Below, piece after piece: positions 25,780 through 35,023 of a DNA stretch of 64,000 nt. Both the position numbers and the translations under genes were made by a program. Each line of letters begins with the position of its first letter. Positions within the stretch are counted from its first letter, which is position 1. The stretch lies in assembly GCA_965219925.1 (NCBI GenBank), contig OZ244795.1:1860001-1924000 (forward strand), written 5' to 3'. The notes under the pieces were generated by a model. That model searched no databases, was not told the DNA's origin, and saw nothing but the letters and a program-made list of their open reading frames with translations. This DNA is from Bin87 sp965219925. GTDB taxonomy: Bacteria; Chloroflexota; Dehalococcoidia; Lucifugimonadales; UBA3495.

Positions 25780-28700
25780 ATGACCTTTCCAGACCAGAGC
25801 CACATCAATCGAGTTCGGGACGCCCTGTGGCAACGATACAGCAATGGAGCCTCCGTGATGGTAGGCAGCGGTTTCAGCCGGAACTCTGTGCCAAGCGTGC
25901 CCCAAGCAATCACCCTCCCAACGTGGGAGGAAGTTACAAGCCGGCTCCACAGTGAGTTGTACCCGCAGGAAAGCGACACCAGATACTTCAACCAACTGCG
26001 TACGGCCCAAGAATACGAAGCCGCGTTTGGCAGAGGCGCGTTGCACGACGCGCTGCGCCGGCTGGTTCGCCACGAAGAACACCATCCCGGATCGACGCAT
26101 CAGCGGTTGCTGCAGCTACCCTGGCAAGACATCTACACCACCAACTGGGACACGCTGTTGGAACGAGCTCAAGGCCAAGTTACTGAACAGCACTACAGCA
26201 CGGTTACTAACGTGGACGAAATCCCGATGGCAGGCCGGCCACGCATCGTCAAACTACACGGCTCGTTGCCGGCACAGTTTCCTCTGATCGTCACCGAAGA
26301 GGACTACCGAACCTACCCCGCGAAATTCGCTCCATTCGTCAACACCGTACAACAGTCAATGATGGAAACAGTGTTCCTCCTGATTGGATTCTCCGGCGAC
26401 GACCCCAACTTCCTGAACTGGTCAGGATGGGTCAGGGACAACTTGGGACCGTCTGCGCTCAAGATTTACTTGGCTGGATGGTTGGGCCTGTCGCCACACC
26501 GCCGGAGAATGTTGGAAAGCCATAGCGTGATCCCGATAGACCTCGCGCAACATCCGCGAGCCGGCGAATGGCCAGACAACTTACGCCACGAATATGCGAC
26601 CGAGTGGTTGCTGCACACGTTGGAACTCGGACGCCCCTACGACATTACCAGCTGGCCCACTGCTCCCAACCGCCAAAGTGACGACATTCCCTCGGTCCTT
26701 CAGCCGATAGAAACGGCAACCACCGACGAGCCAAGACCAGAACCTACAACCCGGGGCATTGAACCAGTGTCGTCACCTGAAGAGGTTAGGAAAATCACCG
26801 CCATTTGGCGGCACAACAGGTTGATTTACCCTGGGTGGCTGACTATGCCGCCCTTCAATCAGCGCAGAATGGAGCTGGACACCGACACTTGGGGGCGCAC
26901 CGTGTTAGTGTCCTTGTCCGCTATGAAATCCGTCGAACGACTGAGATCCCTCAGAGAACTGGTGTGGAGAGGCGAAATTCTCCTCATTCCAATGCACCCT
27001 GACCTACAGATTGCGATCCAAGAGACCCTCGGGTCAATCGACTGCCAAATTCGCGAAATCGACGGCGCAGCAGCACCAACCGAGGACTGGACGGCCATTC
27101 GTGAGGATTGGCGCAATGCGGCAGTAGCGTTGGTAACTGCGGCTCGTTTCCGATTCGACCGGGAGGCGTTCAAACAAGCAGTGAAAGCACTGGAGCCTTT
27201 CCAAGACGAGGACCCGGACCTCCGGCACCGCATTCTCCACGAAAAATGCCTGCTGGCCATCTACTATAGTGACTTCAACTGGCTTGGAGACTTGCTAGCG
27301 GGCTGGAAACCTGAAAATTGCGACCCTATTTGGACAATGCGCAAAGCTGCATTGCTGTGGGAAGCTGGACGCAACAGCGAAGCAAGAGAGTTGCTGAACT
27401 TTTCCCTCGCCGTAATCAAAGCCATGCCTCCAGACGAGCATGGGATCGCCAGCCTATCCCGAGAGTCATGGGCGACTTTCGTCGCCCTTGACTTCGACAA
27501 TAGGTTCACATTGCTCGACCGTCTCAGAGAATTAGCTCCCATGCGGTGCGACCCCTTCCAGGAAAGACAGAACGTGACGGACGGCATGGGAAAAGACCAA
27601 GCGGAAGAAGATCCACCACCATTCGACATTAATCGAAGGCGCGGCACGAGCGAGCGCTGGGTCAACTACGACCCGATCGCAGCAGCGTATCGGGCCGTCA
27701 GACTGGCAGAGATGGCAGGCTTGCCTCCACGAACCGACCACTCAAGCGTGTGGACAGAGGTGCTCAAGAAAGCAGCGGAGGAGGTCGCTGACGACGATTT
27801 GGAATTCGCCGTGCGTCTAGTCTTGCGGGCTTGCAACGGTGACAATGACAAAACCCTGGGACGCGTTCTCACCCGCACTAGGGTTGCAACCTTGCCAACC
27901 AGTCTAGCAGAAGCCCTAACTGAATGTTGCCTGAACTCCTTAGAAAAGGCCATGCGCGACAAAGTTGAGCGAGCCTCAGCGACTCAGCAGCAATTCAATA
28001 CAGCCGCCGAGGTACTATCGCGCCTTGTGATAAGACTAGAGCCAGACCAAGTTGAAACTATCCTCAACAAAGCCGTGGGATACTGCCAAAGCGCAGAATT
28101 GGCGAAATCATTATTTGACAGTACGGTCCGTAACCTGCTGTTGCGTTCATGGGAAGCATTACCAAGCGAACATCGCCGGCGCCGCGCGGTGGACCTTCTA
28201 GGTGCTGAAATAGTAGGGCTCAACAACATCGCACCGGCCGTAGAATACAGTTGGCCAGACCCAGGCGAAGTAGTGGGGCAAACGGAGCTGCTGCGCACGC
28301 CTGAGAACGAATCACAATGGCAAGCCACCATCAACTTGATAGTGCGTGGGCTCACCGGCAACCAGACTGCCCGACGTCGGGCAGCCTCCAGGATGATCCC
28401 ATTAGCGCACTCCGATCAGCTTACCGAGGACGAGTCGTTACGAATTGCAACTGCACTCTGGTCTGAACAACATACCGCTCCTGATGGACTGCCTAGAAAC
28501 ACCGCTCTATTCGATTGGTCGTTCCTCACGTTCCCAGAACCTACCCTAGGCTTAGCGGAACAACGATTCCGAACGAAATGGCTATCGCACGACGCAAACG
28601 AAACCTACGATATTCAGCGGAAAAACCGTGGCTTTCAAATGTATGGGAATTCTCCCAATGGGCTAAACCACGACCATCAGGATGTGGAAAGTAGACTTTG

Positions 28701-29529
28701 GCAAGCTGGCACGGCGATGTGGAGCCTCCAAGAAAACGGGCAAAACCTAGCGCTGTCACAAGCCGACAGTGATCATCTCACGAAGCTACTGGAATCCTGG
28801 GCTGATGATCCTGTACCCAAACAAAACGCCTTTACACGGGACAGGATGCTCAAATCCTTAACCCAGCAACTCACGTTGGATATGGCTAACGCCTTGCCCT
28901 CGCTCATAAGCGAAATCACTGTGTCTCAGCCTTTGGCAGACAAGATTCACACGAAGATGCAGGAGCTTACCGCCAATCACCTGCCAGCGTTCGCCTTAGC
29001 CATCGCATTAGTAAAAATCAATCCGGAGAGAGTCGCAGAAATCGCAACGACATTGCGAATAGGCGTTACGTCCGACGATAGCCAACTGGCCACCGACGCA
29101 TTCTTAGCTATGCACCGATGGCTTGAAACAGCATCAGAACCTGAATCGCAGGTTCCGCAACCGCCTGACGACCTAGTGCGCGAAATCGGCATCGCCATTG
29201 CGTCCCTCCGCAACACGGCAGTCACAGCGGCATTACAAGTAGCCGCATGGATCTTCGAGAATGGTCAAGATTCGCACAAAGAAGCTATCCAAAATCTGGC
29301 AGAGGGCGGACTGCGTTACCTTGCCGAAGAATTACAGTATGACCGAAGACACGAAGACCCAGACGAAATCCCAAGGAAACGCCTTTACTGTGCCGCACTT
29401 GCGGCGGCAATGGCAAAAAGCGGACTGGAAGAAAGCCCAGCCGTTGCAACGTGGTTGGAAGTAGCAAGGGATGACCCTCTGCCAGAAGTACGGCACGCCG
29501 TTGAGAAGCCAGTGACGGAACAAACCTAG
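25780..29529 (+). CDS. SIR2-domain antiphage-type NADase protein (large)
   Basis: About 1249 residues from ATG 25780; the frame stays open upstream only because a methyltransferase remnant is in phase. SIR2 motifs: G-S-G-F-S-R (29-34), T-T-N-W-D (120-124), K-L-H-G-S (158-162, catalytic-type His160) and G-F-S-G-D-D (203-208). The remaining about 950 residues are helical, repeat-like and probably sense the trigger, as in defence-associated sirtuins that deplete NAD+ during phage infection. It is longer than the well-known about 1000-residue DSR proteins. NADase activity and phage trigger are inferred from the family. No partner gene is on the same strand immediately downstream. Confidence 0.88.
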   Translation: MTFPDQSHINRVRDALWQRYSNGASVMVGSGFSRNSVPSVPQAITLPTWEEVTSRLHSELYPQESDTRYFNQLRTAQEYEAAFGRGALHDALRRLVRHEEHHPGSTHQRLLQLPWQDIYTTNWDTLLERAQGQVTEQHYSTVTNVDEIPMAGRPRIVKLHGSLPAQFPLIVTEEDYRTYPAKFAPFVNTVQQSMMETVFLLIGFSGDDPNFLNWSGWVRDNLGPSALKIYLAGWLGLSPHRRRMLESHSVIPIDLAQHPRAGEWPDNLRHEYATEWLLHTLELGRPYDITSWPTAPNRQSDDIPSVLQPIETATTDEPRPEPTTRGIEPVSSPEEVRKITAIWRHNRLIYPGWLTMPPFNQRRMELDTDTWGRTVLVSLSAMKSVERLRSLRELVWRGEILLIPMHPDLQIAIQETLGSIDCQIREIDGAAAPTEDWTAIREDWRNAAVALVTAARFRFDREAFKQAVKALEPFQDEDPDLRHRILHEKCLLAIYYSDFNWLGDLLAGWKPENCDPIWTMRKAALLWEAGRNSEARELLNFSLAVIKAMPPDEHGIASLSRESWATFVALDFDNRFTLLDRLRELAPMRCDPFQERQNVTDGMGKDQAEEDPPPFDINRRRGTSERWVNYDPIAAAYRAVRLAEMAGLPPRTDHSSVWTEVLKKAAEEVADDDLEFAVRLVLRACNGDNDKTLGRVLTRTRVATLPTSLAEALTECCLNSLEKAMRDKVERASATQQQFNTAAEVLSRLVIRLEPDQVETILNKAVGYCQSAELAKSLFDSTVRNLLLRSWEALPSEHRRRRAVDLLGAEIVGLNNIAPAVEYSWPDPGEVVGQTELLRTPENESQWQATINLIVRGLTGNQTARRRAASRMIPLAHSDQLTEDESLRIATALWSEQHTAPDGLPRNTALFDWSFLTFPEPTLGLAEQRFRTKWLSHDANETYDIQRKNRGFQMYGNSPNGLNHDHQDVESRLWQAGTAMWSLQENGQNLALSQADSDHLTKLLESWADDPVPKQNAFTRDRMLKSLTQQLTLDMANALPSLISEITVSQPLADKIHTKMQELTANHLPAFALAIALVKINPERVAEIATTLRIGVTSDDSQLATDAFLAMHRWLETASEPESQVPQPPDDLVREIGIAIASLRNTAVTAALQVAAWIFENGQDSHKEAIQNLAEGGLRYLAEELQYDRRHEDPDEIPRKRLYCAALAAAMAKSGLEESPAVATWLEVARDDPLPEVRHAVEKPVTEQT

Positions 29530-29599
29530 CAGCAACGACGATCCATAGTTGTCACGCTGAAGATGCGAATCCCTTGACCCACCGGTAGAAGTATCAATA

Positions 29600-29772
29600 T
29601 CACGTTTCGTGATACCCAATTGCAAACTGCGTCACTATCAACCTCCGGCCCTCTGTGCGTCGGCAGTTTACTGAGTCAGTGAGCTGTATCCTGTTTGACG
29701 CGCAAGGACGTTGCCTGACCAATCCATTATTACGATTCCTGATACCCCATTTCAAACTGAGTCACTACCGAC
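29600..29772. mobile_element. Remnant of an IS end with two direct subrepeats (IS21-like)
   Basis: Two 43-bp subrepeats, 29600-29642 and 29730-29772, share TGATACC, CAAACTG and GTCACTA with about 80 percent identity by eye. Multiple repeats at one end are characteristic of IS21-family termini, and the copy nearer the right ends exactly where the truncated Calx-beta frame begins. No transposase gene remains. The family assignment is tentative. Confidence 0.4.
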
Positions 29773-30741
29773 GTAACAGTTGGTTCTAGCAACAGTACAT
29801 CAGGGGAATACCTGGACCTGGCCTTCGGCGACTTGCCGCCCTTCGTCAGCGCCGGCGCGACGGGGAAATTCTCGTACCAGCCCACCGAAACCAGGGTCTG
29901 GTTCAACGACAACGAGTTCACCCAGGTCCCGGTGACCGATCCCCCAAATCCTCTGGGTTTCTCCAAGCGGATGAGGGTCAGCTTCGCGGACGCCGAGCTG
30001 GATGCCAACGAGGGCGAGTACTCGAACGGAACCACGGCCACCGTGCGGATCCAGTTGTCACGCCGCCGCGACATGGAGAGCACTGTAGTAATCCCCATCA
30101 CCGTCACCCACCACGACGGAGCCGCCCCAGGCGTCGACTACGACGCGGGCGACATCCCCAGCCGGCTCACGTTCCTACCCGGCCAGACGGAGCAGACCTT
30201 CCGCGTGAGGGCGATCAACGACGACATCGACGATGACGGCGAGTACCTGACCCTCAGCTTCGGGACCCTGCCCGACGACCTGGTCTACGTCAGAGGCCAG
30301 GAGACCGTCCGCGTCAACCTGGTGGACGACGACGACCCACCGGTGGACGTCTTCTTCGAGCATGCCAACTACGAGGTGCCCAACCAGGAGGTGACCAACG
30401 TCAGGAACAGCAGGAATGAGAAGTACGAGTACGCCAGGCTGAACGTCAAGGTCAAGCTGTCGGCCCCGCCGGAACGGTTCGTCGACGTGGGCGTCGTCGC
30501 CAAATCCATACGGGGCGGCGGCGGCATCCACTTCGAGTACTCCGCATACATACCCCGGGGACCGCACGACGGGGCGCACTTCTATGCCGACGACACCGAG
30601 TTCACCCTGCAGGTCTACATCAGCGCCCGGGGCGGGTTCGACCCCAACCAGACGTACCGGCTCGAGTTCAAAGGCATGTCGTACAAGATGTTCGTCGGCA
30701 ATCCCGCAAAAGCGACCATCACCATCAATCCAGGCAGCTAG
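29773..30741 (+). pseudogene. 5'-truncated Calx-beta domain surface protein
   Basis: The frame is open from just after the IS-like end (in-frame stop at 29758) and has no credible start or signal peptide; TTG at 29833 is the first start-like codon. It contains Calx-beta repeats: A-T-V-R-I-Q-L-S-R, G-V-D-Y-D-A-G-D-I-P-S-R-L-T-F-L-P-G-Q-T followed by I-N-D-D-I-D-D-D-G-E-Y-L-T-L. These domains bind calcium in extracellular adhesion-type proteins. The truncation by the element suggests it is no longer exported. The 3' end is intact and followed by a terminator. Confidence 0.75.
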
Positions 30742-30763
30742 CGGCCCTAAACCTAGCACAAAC

Positions 30764-30797
30764 GAGGGGGCCATCCAGACTGTTGGATGGCCCCCTC
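30764..30797. terminator. Strong bidirectional-looking hairpin
   Basis: Perfect 14-bp stem GAGGGGGCCATCCA / TGGATGGCCCCCTC with a six-base loop, 23 bp after the Calx-beta stop. Confidence 0.7.
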
Positions 30798-30902
30798 ACG
30801 GGTAATAGCCTGCGAGATCACACACGGCGCAGGCGAGCGCATCGGCCGGAAGAACAGGCGGCCAAAGTCTGACGCGGACCGCACGCCTGTCAGGTTCAAC
30901 AC

Positions 30903-30937
30903 CACGGGCGGCTCTTTCGAGCCGCCCGTGGTTCTTT
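30903..30937 (+). terminator. Rho-independent terminator
   Basis: Perfect 12-bp stem CACGGGCGGCTC / GAGCCGCCCGTG around TTTC, followed by GTTCTTTT. The remainder of the 30742-31324 gap shows no supported gene. Confidence 0.7.
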
Positions 30938-31324
30938 TACTTCCCTGACCGCTGCTCGGAGCCCGGGACGAAGTTTCTGACGGATCCCGCACGGCGGCAC
31001 AATTGCCCGTAGTCCCCTACATCTCGAGGCCATGCCGTCAGTGTTCGCCACACGCTTCCCTGCGCTGGGCGGCCAACCCATGGCCCACCATGGGATGCGC
31101 GGCAGCCGCAAAACAGCGAGCAACCTACGGTAGCCGAACAACTCCAGCATCAACCACGAGTAATTGCACGGTAACCGCCACCGCTATGCAATTGACCATC
31201 ACATTATCGTCACGCAATGGTTGTAGAATGACATAACAGGCCGTCGATTGGCGAGGCTACGTTCGCCTGCCATTCGCGCAGCCGCAGACCAGGAGTGGCA
31301 AACGAACACTTGGAGAGGTGCCAC

Positions 31325-32524
31325 ATGAACATCAAAGAACTTTCTCGCCCTCATCTCACACCGCGCGTCCTCATGGCGGCGCTGGCCTTCCTGGTCGTCG
31401 CCGGTACGCTCCTGCTCCTGCTGCACCAAGCCGCCGAGGCACAGCAAGACGATAAAGCGACCAGCAACCTGGGCTTGTCGAGTACGAATCCCGGAGAACT
31501 TGTCATCACCTGGGACGCGCCCAGCAACGCCCCCGACGACTACCGCCTCACGTGGAAGAAGTCCAGCGGCAAGTGGACGTCCTACAAGAACGCCAACACG
31601 GCCGACGGCGGCAACAGCTTTCCGACCGGAACGTCCCACACGGTGTCCAGCCTCGAGGAGGGCACCGAATACACCGTGCGCGTTTCGGCCATCGCGACCA
31701 AAGACGGCCTATCCACCAAAGGACCCGCCGCATCGGAAACCGGACGCACCCGCCGCGCGGCCTACGACTGCGCCGACGTGGCAGGCAGCATATCGATCTC
31801 GGGCTCCGTCCCGGCAAAGATTGACCTGGTTGCCGGTCAGGAAACGACCATCACGATGCCGTCCTACACCGGCCCGGTCTGCTTCCTCGACATCTACGTG
31901 GGCGGCCGAGTCCTCAGACGAGCGCAATTCACCAACGATCCCGCACCGGTCCACAACGAACTCGGACCCCGCAACAACGGAGCGCGAGACATGCTGGTGG
32001 ACCGCATGGAAGCGGCCTCGTACGACGTGGGAGACCGGGTCCTCACCCTGGAGCCCAAGGCGACCACGGTATCGTTAGGCTACCAGGACATGCTGATGTC
32101 AGTCGCCTGGTCCGCGATGGGCTGGAACGGCTACACAGCGCGCACCGCCGAGGTACGCGTCCACAACCTGGCCAAGCTCACCATCGGAACCAGCTCCGGA
32201 GACTTCAGGGTTTCCAAAGAGAGCGGAGTCGTGACCATCTATGGCGGCATCGACCGAAGCTACCGAGCGTATTCCGAAGCTTACAACAGCGGCGGCTATG
32301 AGATTGAAGCCTGTAACGTATCAAACGGCGATTGCGGCAACGGCACCTGGACGCAGATCCACAAGTCGACCCGGGCGGCCGGCGCCGACGGCGGCATCGA
32401 CATCGACTACACGCTGCCCGTCTCGGCCAACCAGTACCGGTTCCGGGTCCGCGAGTACCTGGACCTCCGCCACAACAGCGAGGTCGCGTACAGCGAGTGG
32501 TCCACCGCAGCGCAGGTGAACTGA
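31325..32524 (+). CDS. Secreted fibronectin type III protein
   Basis: 399 residues from ATG 31325, preceded by GGAGAGG. The N-terminal basic stretch and hydrophobic core (L-M-A-A-L-A-F-L-V-V-A-G-T-L-L-L-L-L) followed by A-E-A-Q form a signal peptide. One Fn3 domain follows at about 45-135 (P-G-E-L-V-I-T-W-D-A-P, Y-R-L-T-W-K-K, Y-T-V-R-V-S-A), then a Cys-containing beta region, and a second Fn3-like unit at the C-terminus (I-D-I-D-Y-T-L-P-V...Y-R-F-R-V-R-E-Y). Probably extracellular, binding carbohydrate or protein. A perfect terminator follows, so it is a single-gene unit. Confidence 0.82.
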   Translation: MNIKELSRPHLTPRVLMAALAFLVVAGTLLLLLHQAAEAQQDDKATSNLGLSSTNPGELVITWDAPSNAPDDYRLTWKKSSGKWTSYKNANTADGGNSFPTGTSHTVSSLEEGTEYTVRVSAIATKDGLSTKGPAASETGRTRRAAYDCADVAGSISISGSVPAKIDLVAGQETTITMPSYTGPVCFLDIYVGGRVLRRAQFTNDPAPVHNELGPRNNGARDMLVDRMEAASYDVGDRVLTLEPKATTVSLGYQDMLMSVAWSAMGWNGYTARTAEVRVHNLAKLTIGTSSGDFRVSKESGVVTIYGGIDRSYRAYSEAYNSGGYEIEACNVSNGDCGNGTWTQIHKSTRAAGADGGIDIDYTLPVSANQYRFRVREYLDLRHNSEVAYSEWSTAAQVN

Positions 32525-32549
32525 CGACAGTTCAACCGCGCTGGCACCG

Positions 32550-32585
32550 AATGTCGGCTGGGATTTTCCCAGCCGACATTTTCTT
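32550..32585 (+). terminator. Rho-independent terminator of the Fn3 gene
   Basis: 14-bp perfect stem AATGTCGGCTGGGA / TCCCAGCCGACATT with a TTT loop, followed by TTCTT. Confidence 0.85.
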
Positions 32586-32751
32586 CGCGATATGAGTACA
32601 AACGGACGGCCCAAGGCCCGTCCCACCACCCCGGGGAGACGAGCATTTTCAACACAACTTCCGGAAGTTGTACCAGAATGGGTCAGCATCCATGAAAACG
32701 GCGGATGGCCGCCGAGGTCATGAAAACTCAATGCCCAAGGAACCCGAAGCC

Positions 32752-34710
32752 ATGAACAAGTTGAAAACCGCAGCCGCCATAACGTCAATCATCGCCATCA
32801 TCGGAGTAGTCGCCGCGCTGGTCGCCATCAACCCAAGGGACAACGCCCTAGCACAGACCAGCAACGGCATCTGCGGACGCGACGCAACGGTGCAGACCGC
32901 CATCATGGCGTCCATCGCCGACGTAAGCCTGTGCGCAGACGTTACCGACCAGCACCTCGCCGCCATCACCGGTACCCTCGACCTGTCGGACAACAGCCTC
33001 ACCGAACTGGCGGCCACCGACCTCGAGGGGCTGTCCGGCATAACGGCCCTGGACCTCTCCGACAACCGAATCGACTTCATGCCGAGCCACGTCTTTGACC
33101 AAATGACGGCACTGCAGGAAATCGACCTATCGGGCAACGACATGAGCCTGCTGCCGCCGGACCCCTTCCACAAGAACCCGAACCTAGAGGTCATGGACGC
33201 CTCCGACAACGACATCACTTGGCTGCAGGAAGGCGTCTTCATCAACAACGGGGCATTGCTCGAGGTCGACCTCTCGGACAACGACATCAACTACCTATCA
33301 GGAACCGAATTTACGAGCTCGCCGTTGCTGACCAAGATCGACCTGGCCAACAACGCCCTGCCGGGGCTCAGCATGGACATGTTCAAAGGCCTCTATGGCC
33401 TGGAGGAACTGTACCTGGCCGGGAACACGGGAGCTCCCTTCAGCATCGACGTGCAGGCCCTCGACCTGGGCGCCAACGCGTTTGAGGTCGGGATCGGAGG
33501 CGGCGCACCACCGTTCACCATGTCGGCCACCGTGTCGGCCACCGGCGGCACGCTTTCCCAAAGCGCTGTCACCTTCCCGGGCGGCGGCCGGGGAATGAGC
33601 AAGGTCATCACCGTCACTCACTCGGGAGACGGGCCGGCAACCGTCACCGTGAGTGACGCAGCCTTCACGGAAGGCACCCACAGCGGGATCACGGCAACAA
33701 ACGGCACCGCCCTATCCGTGCCCCACAACGGGGACGCCAGAGGCATCTGCAGCCGGACCCGCCAAATCCAGGACGCGATCCTCGACCTGCTGGGCGGTGT
33801 CCCCTGCGGCACCGTGACAGATGCGGATCTGGCCGGCATCACCAAGCCGCTGGCAGTGGTGGGCACCAGCATGTCGACGCTCAGGGAAGGCGACCTCGCC
33901 AACCTCACGGGGGTGCGGGACCTCTACCTGTACGGCAACGAGATAGACGAGTTGCCAGACGGCTTCTTCGAAGACGCCGGCAGCTTTGACCGGGTACTGA
34001 TGCAGGACAACCCCGGTGCGCCGTTCACGCTGGACGTCACTCTCACGGAGAAACCGTCGGGCAGTTACGTGGTCCAGATGCGCGAGAGCACCCCCTTCCG
34101 CATCGATGTGACGCTGAAGGCAACGGGAGCAACGCTCAACCCACGGGTGACGGACATCTACGGCGGTGACATCCAAAGCATTGAGAGCACAGTCACGGCC
34201 GACGGCAGCGGTAAAACCGTGAAGGTCGAGATAGACGAGGTGTCGTTCCGCGACTGGGGGCTCACCGGCTACTCGTACTACGACGGCTTCGAGCTCGGCA
34301 TCGCCTCGGAGACGGCCAGTGCGCCGGCGACCACTGCCGACACCGCGGGAGTAACGGGTCAGGCAGAGACGCCAACACCAGAACCGCCAGCGCCCGCACC
34401 GACCGCAGCGCCAGCCGTAGTTGTCGTGCCTGGCGCACCAATCAACCTCACAGCCACCACGTCGGGCGGGTCGATCACCATAAGCTGGACCGTACCGTCA
34501 GAAGGCACCGTAACCGGCTACCAGATACTGCGCCGCCGTCCTACTGAGGTAGAACGGCGCCTCACCGTCCACGTGGAGAACACTGGCAACACCGACACAA
34601 GCTACACCGACGACTCGGTGACCCACGGGGTCAGGCACGTCTACCGGGTGAAGGCCATAAACTCGGCCGGCACTGGACCACAGTCCAACTACGTCAGGGT
34701 CACGCCCTGA
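32752..34710 (+). CDS. Exported leucine-rich-repeat protein with C-terminal Fn3 domain
   Basis: 652 residues from ATG 32752, about ten bases after AAGGAA; upstream in-frame ATGs at 32692 and 32731 are weaker. Signal-like helix A-A-A-I-T-S-I-I-A-I-I-G-V-V-A-A-L-V is followed by A-L-A-Q. Leucine-rich repeats with the L-x-x-L-D-L-S-D-N-x-I core fill about residues 60-240. A second block of similar sequence starts near 335 (G-I-C-S-R-T-R-Q-I-Q-D-A-I), an internal duplication of the N-terminal G-I-C-G-R-D unit. A Pro/Ala linker (P-E-P-P-A-P-A-P-T-A-A-P) leads to one Fn3 domain at about 565-652. Probably a surface recognition or adhesion protein. Confidence 0.85.
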   Translation: MNKLKTAAAITSIIAIIGVVAALVAINPRDNALAQTSNGICGRDATVQTAIMASIADVSLCADVTDQHLAAITGTLDLSDNSLTELAATDLEGLSGITALDLSDNRIDFMPSHVFDQMTALQEIDLSGNDMSLLPPDPFHKNPNLEVMDASDNDITWLQEGVFINNGALLEVDLSDNDINYLSGTEFTSSPLLTKIDLANNALPGLSMDMFKGLYGLEELYLAGNTGAPFSIDVQALDLGANAFEVGIGGGAPPFTMSATVSATGGTLSQSAVTFPGGGRGMSKVITVTHSGDGPATVTVSDAAFTEGTHSGITATNGTALSVPHNGDARGICSRTRQIQDAILDLLGGVPCGTVTDADLAGITKPLAVVGTSMSTLREGDLANLTGVRDLYLYGNEIDELPDGFFEDAGSFDRVLMQDNPGAPFTLDVTLTEKPSGSYVVQMRESTPFRIDVTLKATGATLNPRVTDIYGGDIQSIESTVTADGSGKTVKVEIDEVSFRDWGLTGYSYYDGFELGIASETASAPATTADTAGVTGQAETPTPEPPAPAPTAAPAVVVVPGAPINLTATTSGGSITISWTVPSEGTVTGYQILRRRPTEVERRLTVHVENTGNTDTSYTDDSVTHGVRHVYRVKAINSAGTGPQSNYVRVTP

Positions 34711-34759
34711 CGTAGGACGGAACAGCAGCGGCGTCAGGAAAACCACGCCGAAACTGAAA

Positions 34760-34803
34760 GAGAGGCCGCCGCACCGCCAGCATGGACGGTGCGGCGGCCT
34801 CTC
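34760..34803. terminator. 17-bp perfect hairpin after the LRR gene
   Basis: GAGAGGCCGCCGCACCG pairs with CGGTGCGGCGGCCTCTC around a ten-base loop. No long T-run follows on the + strand. The rest of 34711-35023 holds no recognised gene. Confidence 0.65.
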
Positions 34804-35023
34804 TGCATGCGTCAGGGACCGTCCCCACGCCTACCAAGACCAAGCCATCAACGACACCCGTTCCAATTTCGTCTGGGTTGAATCCTAAGCGACCGAATCG
34901 TCTCGACACAAACGCATTGAGCTACCCTATGCGGGGTGCCCGATGTGTAGAATTGCCAACATCTCCCACGCCAGATAACTTCGAAGACACCGTTCACTTG
35001 GACACACCAAGGAAGAAGTAACC

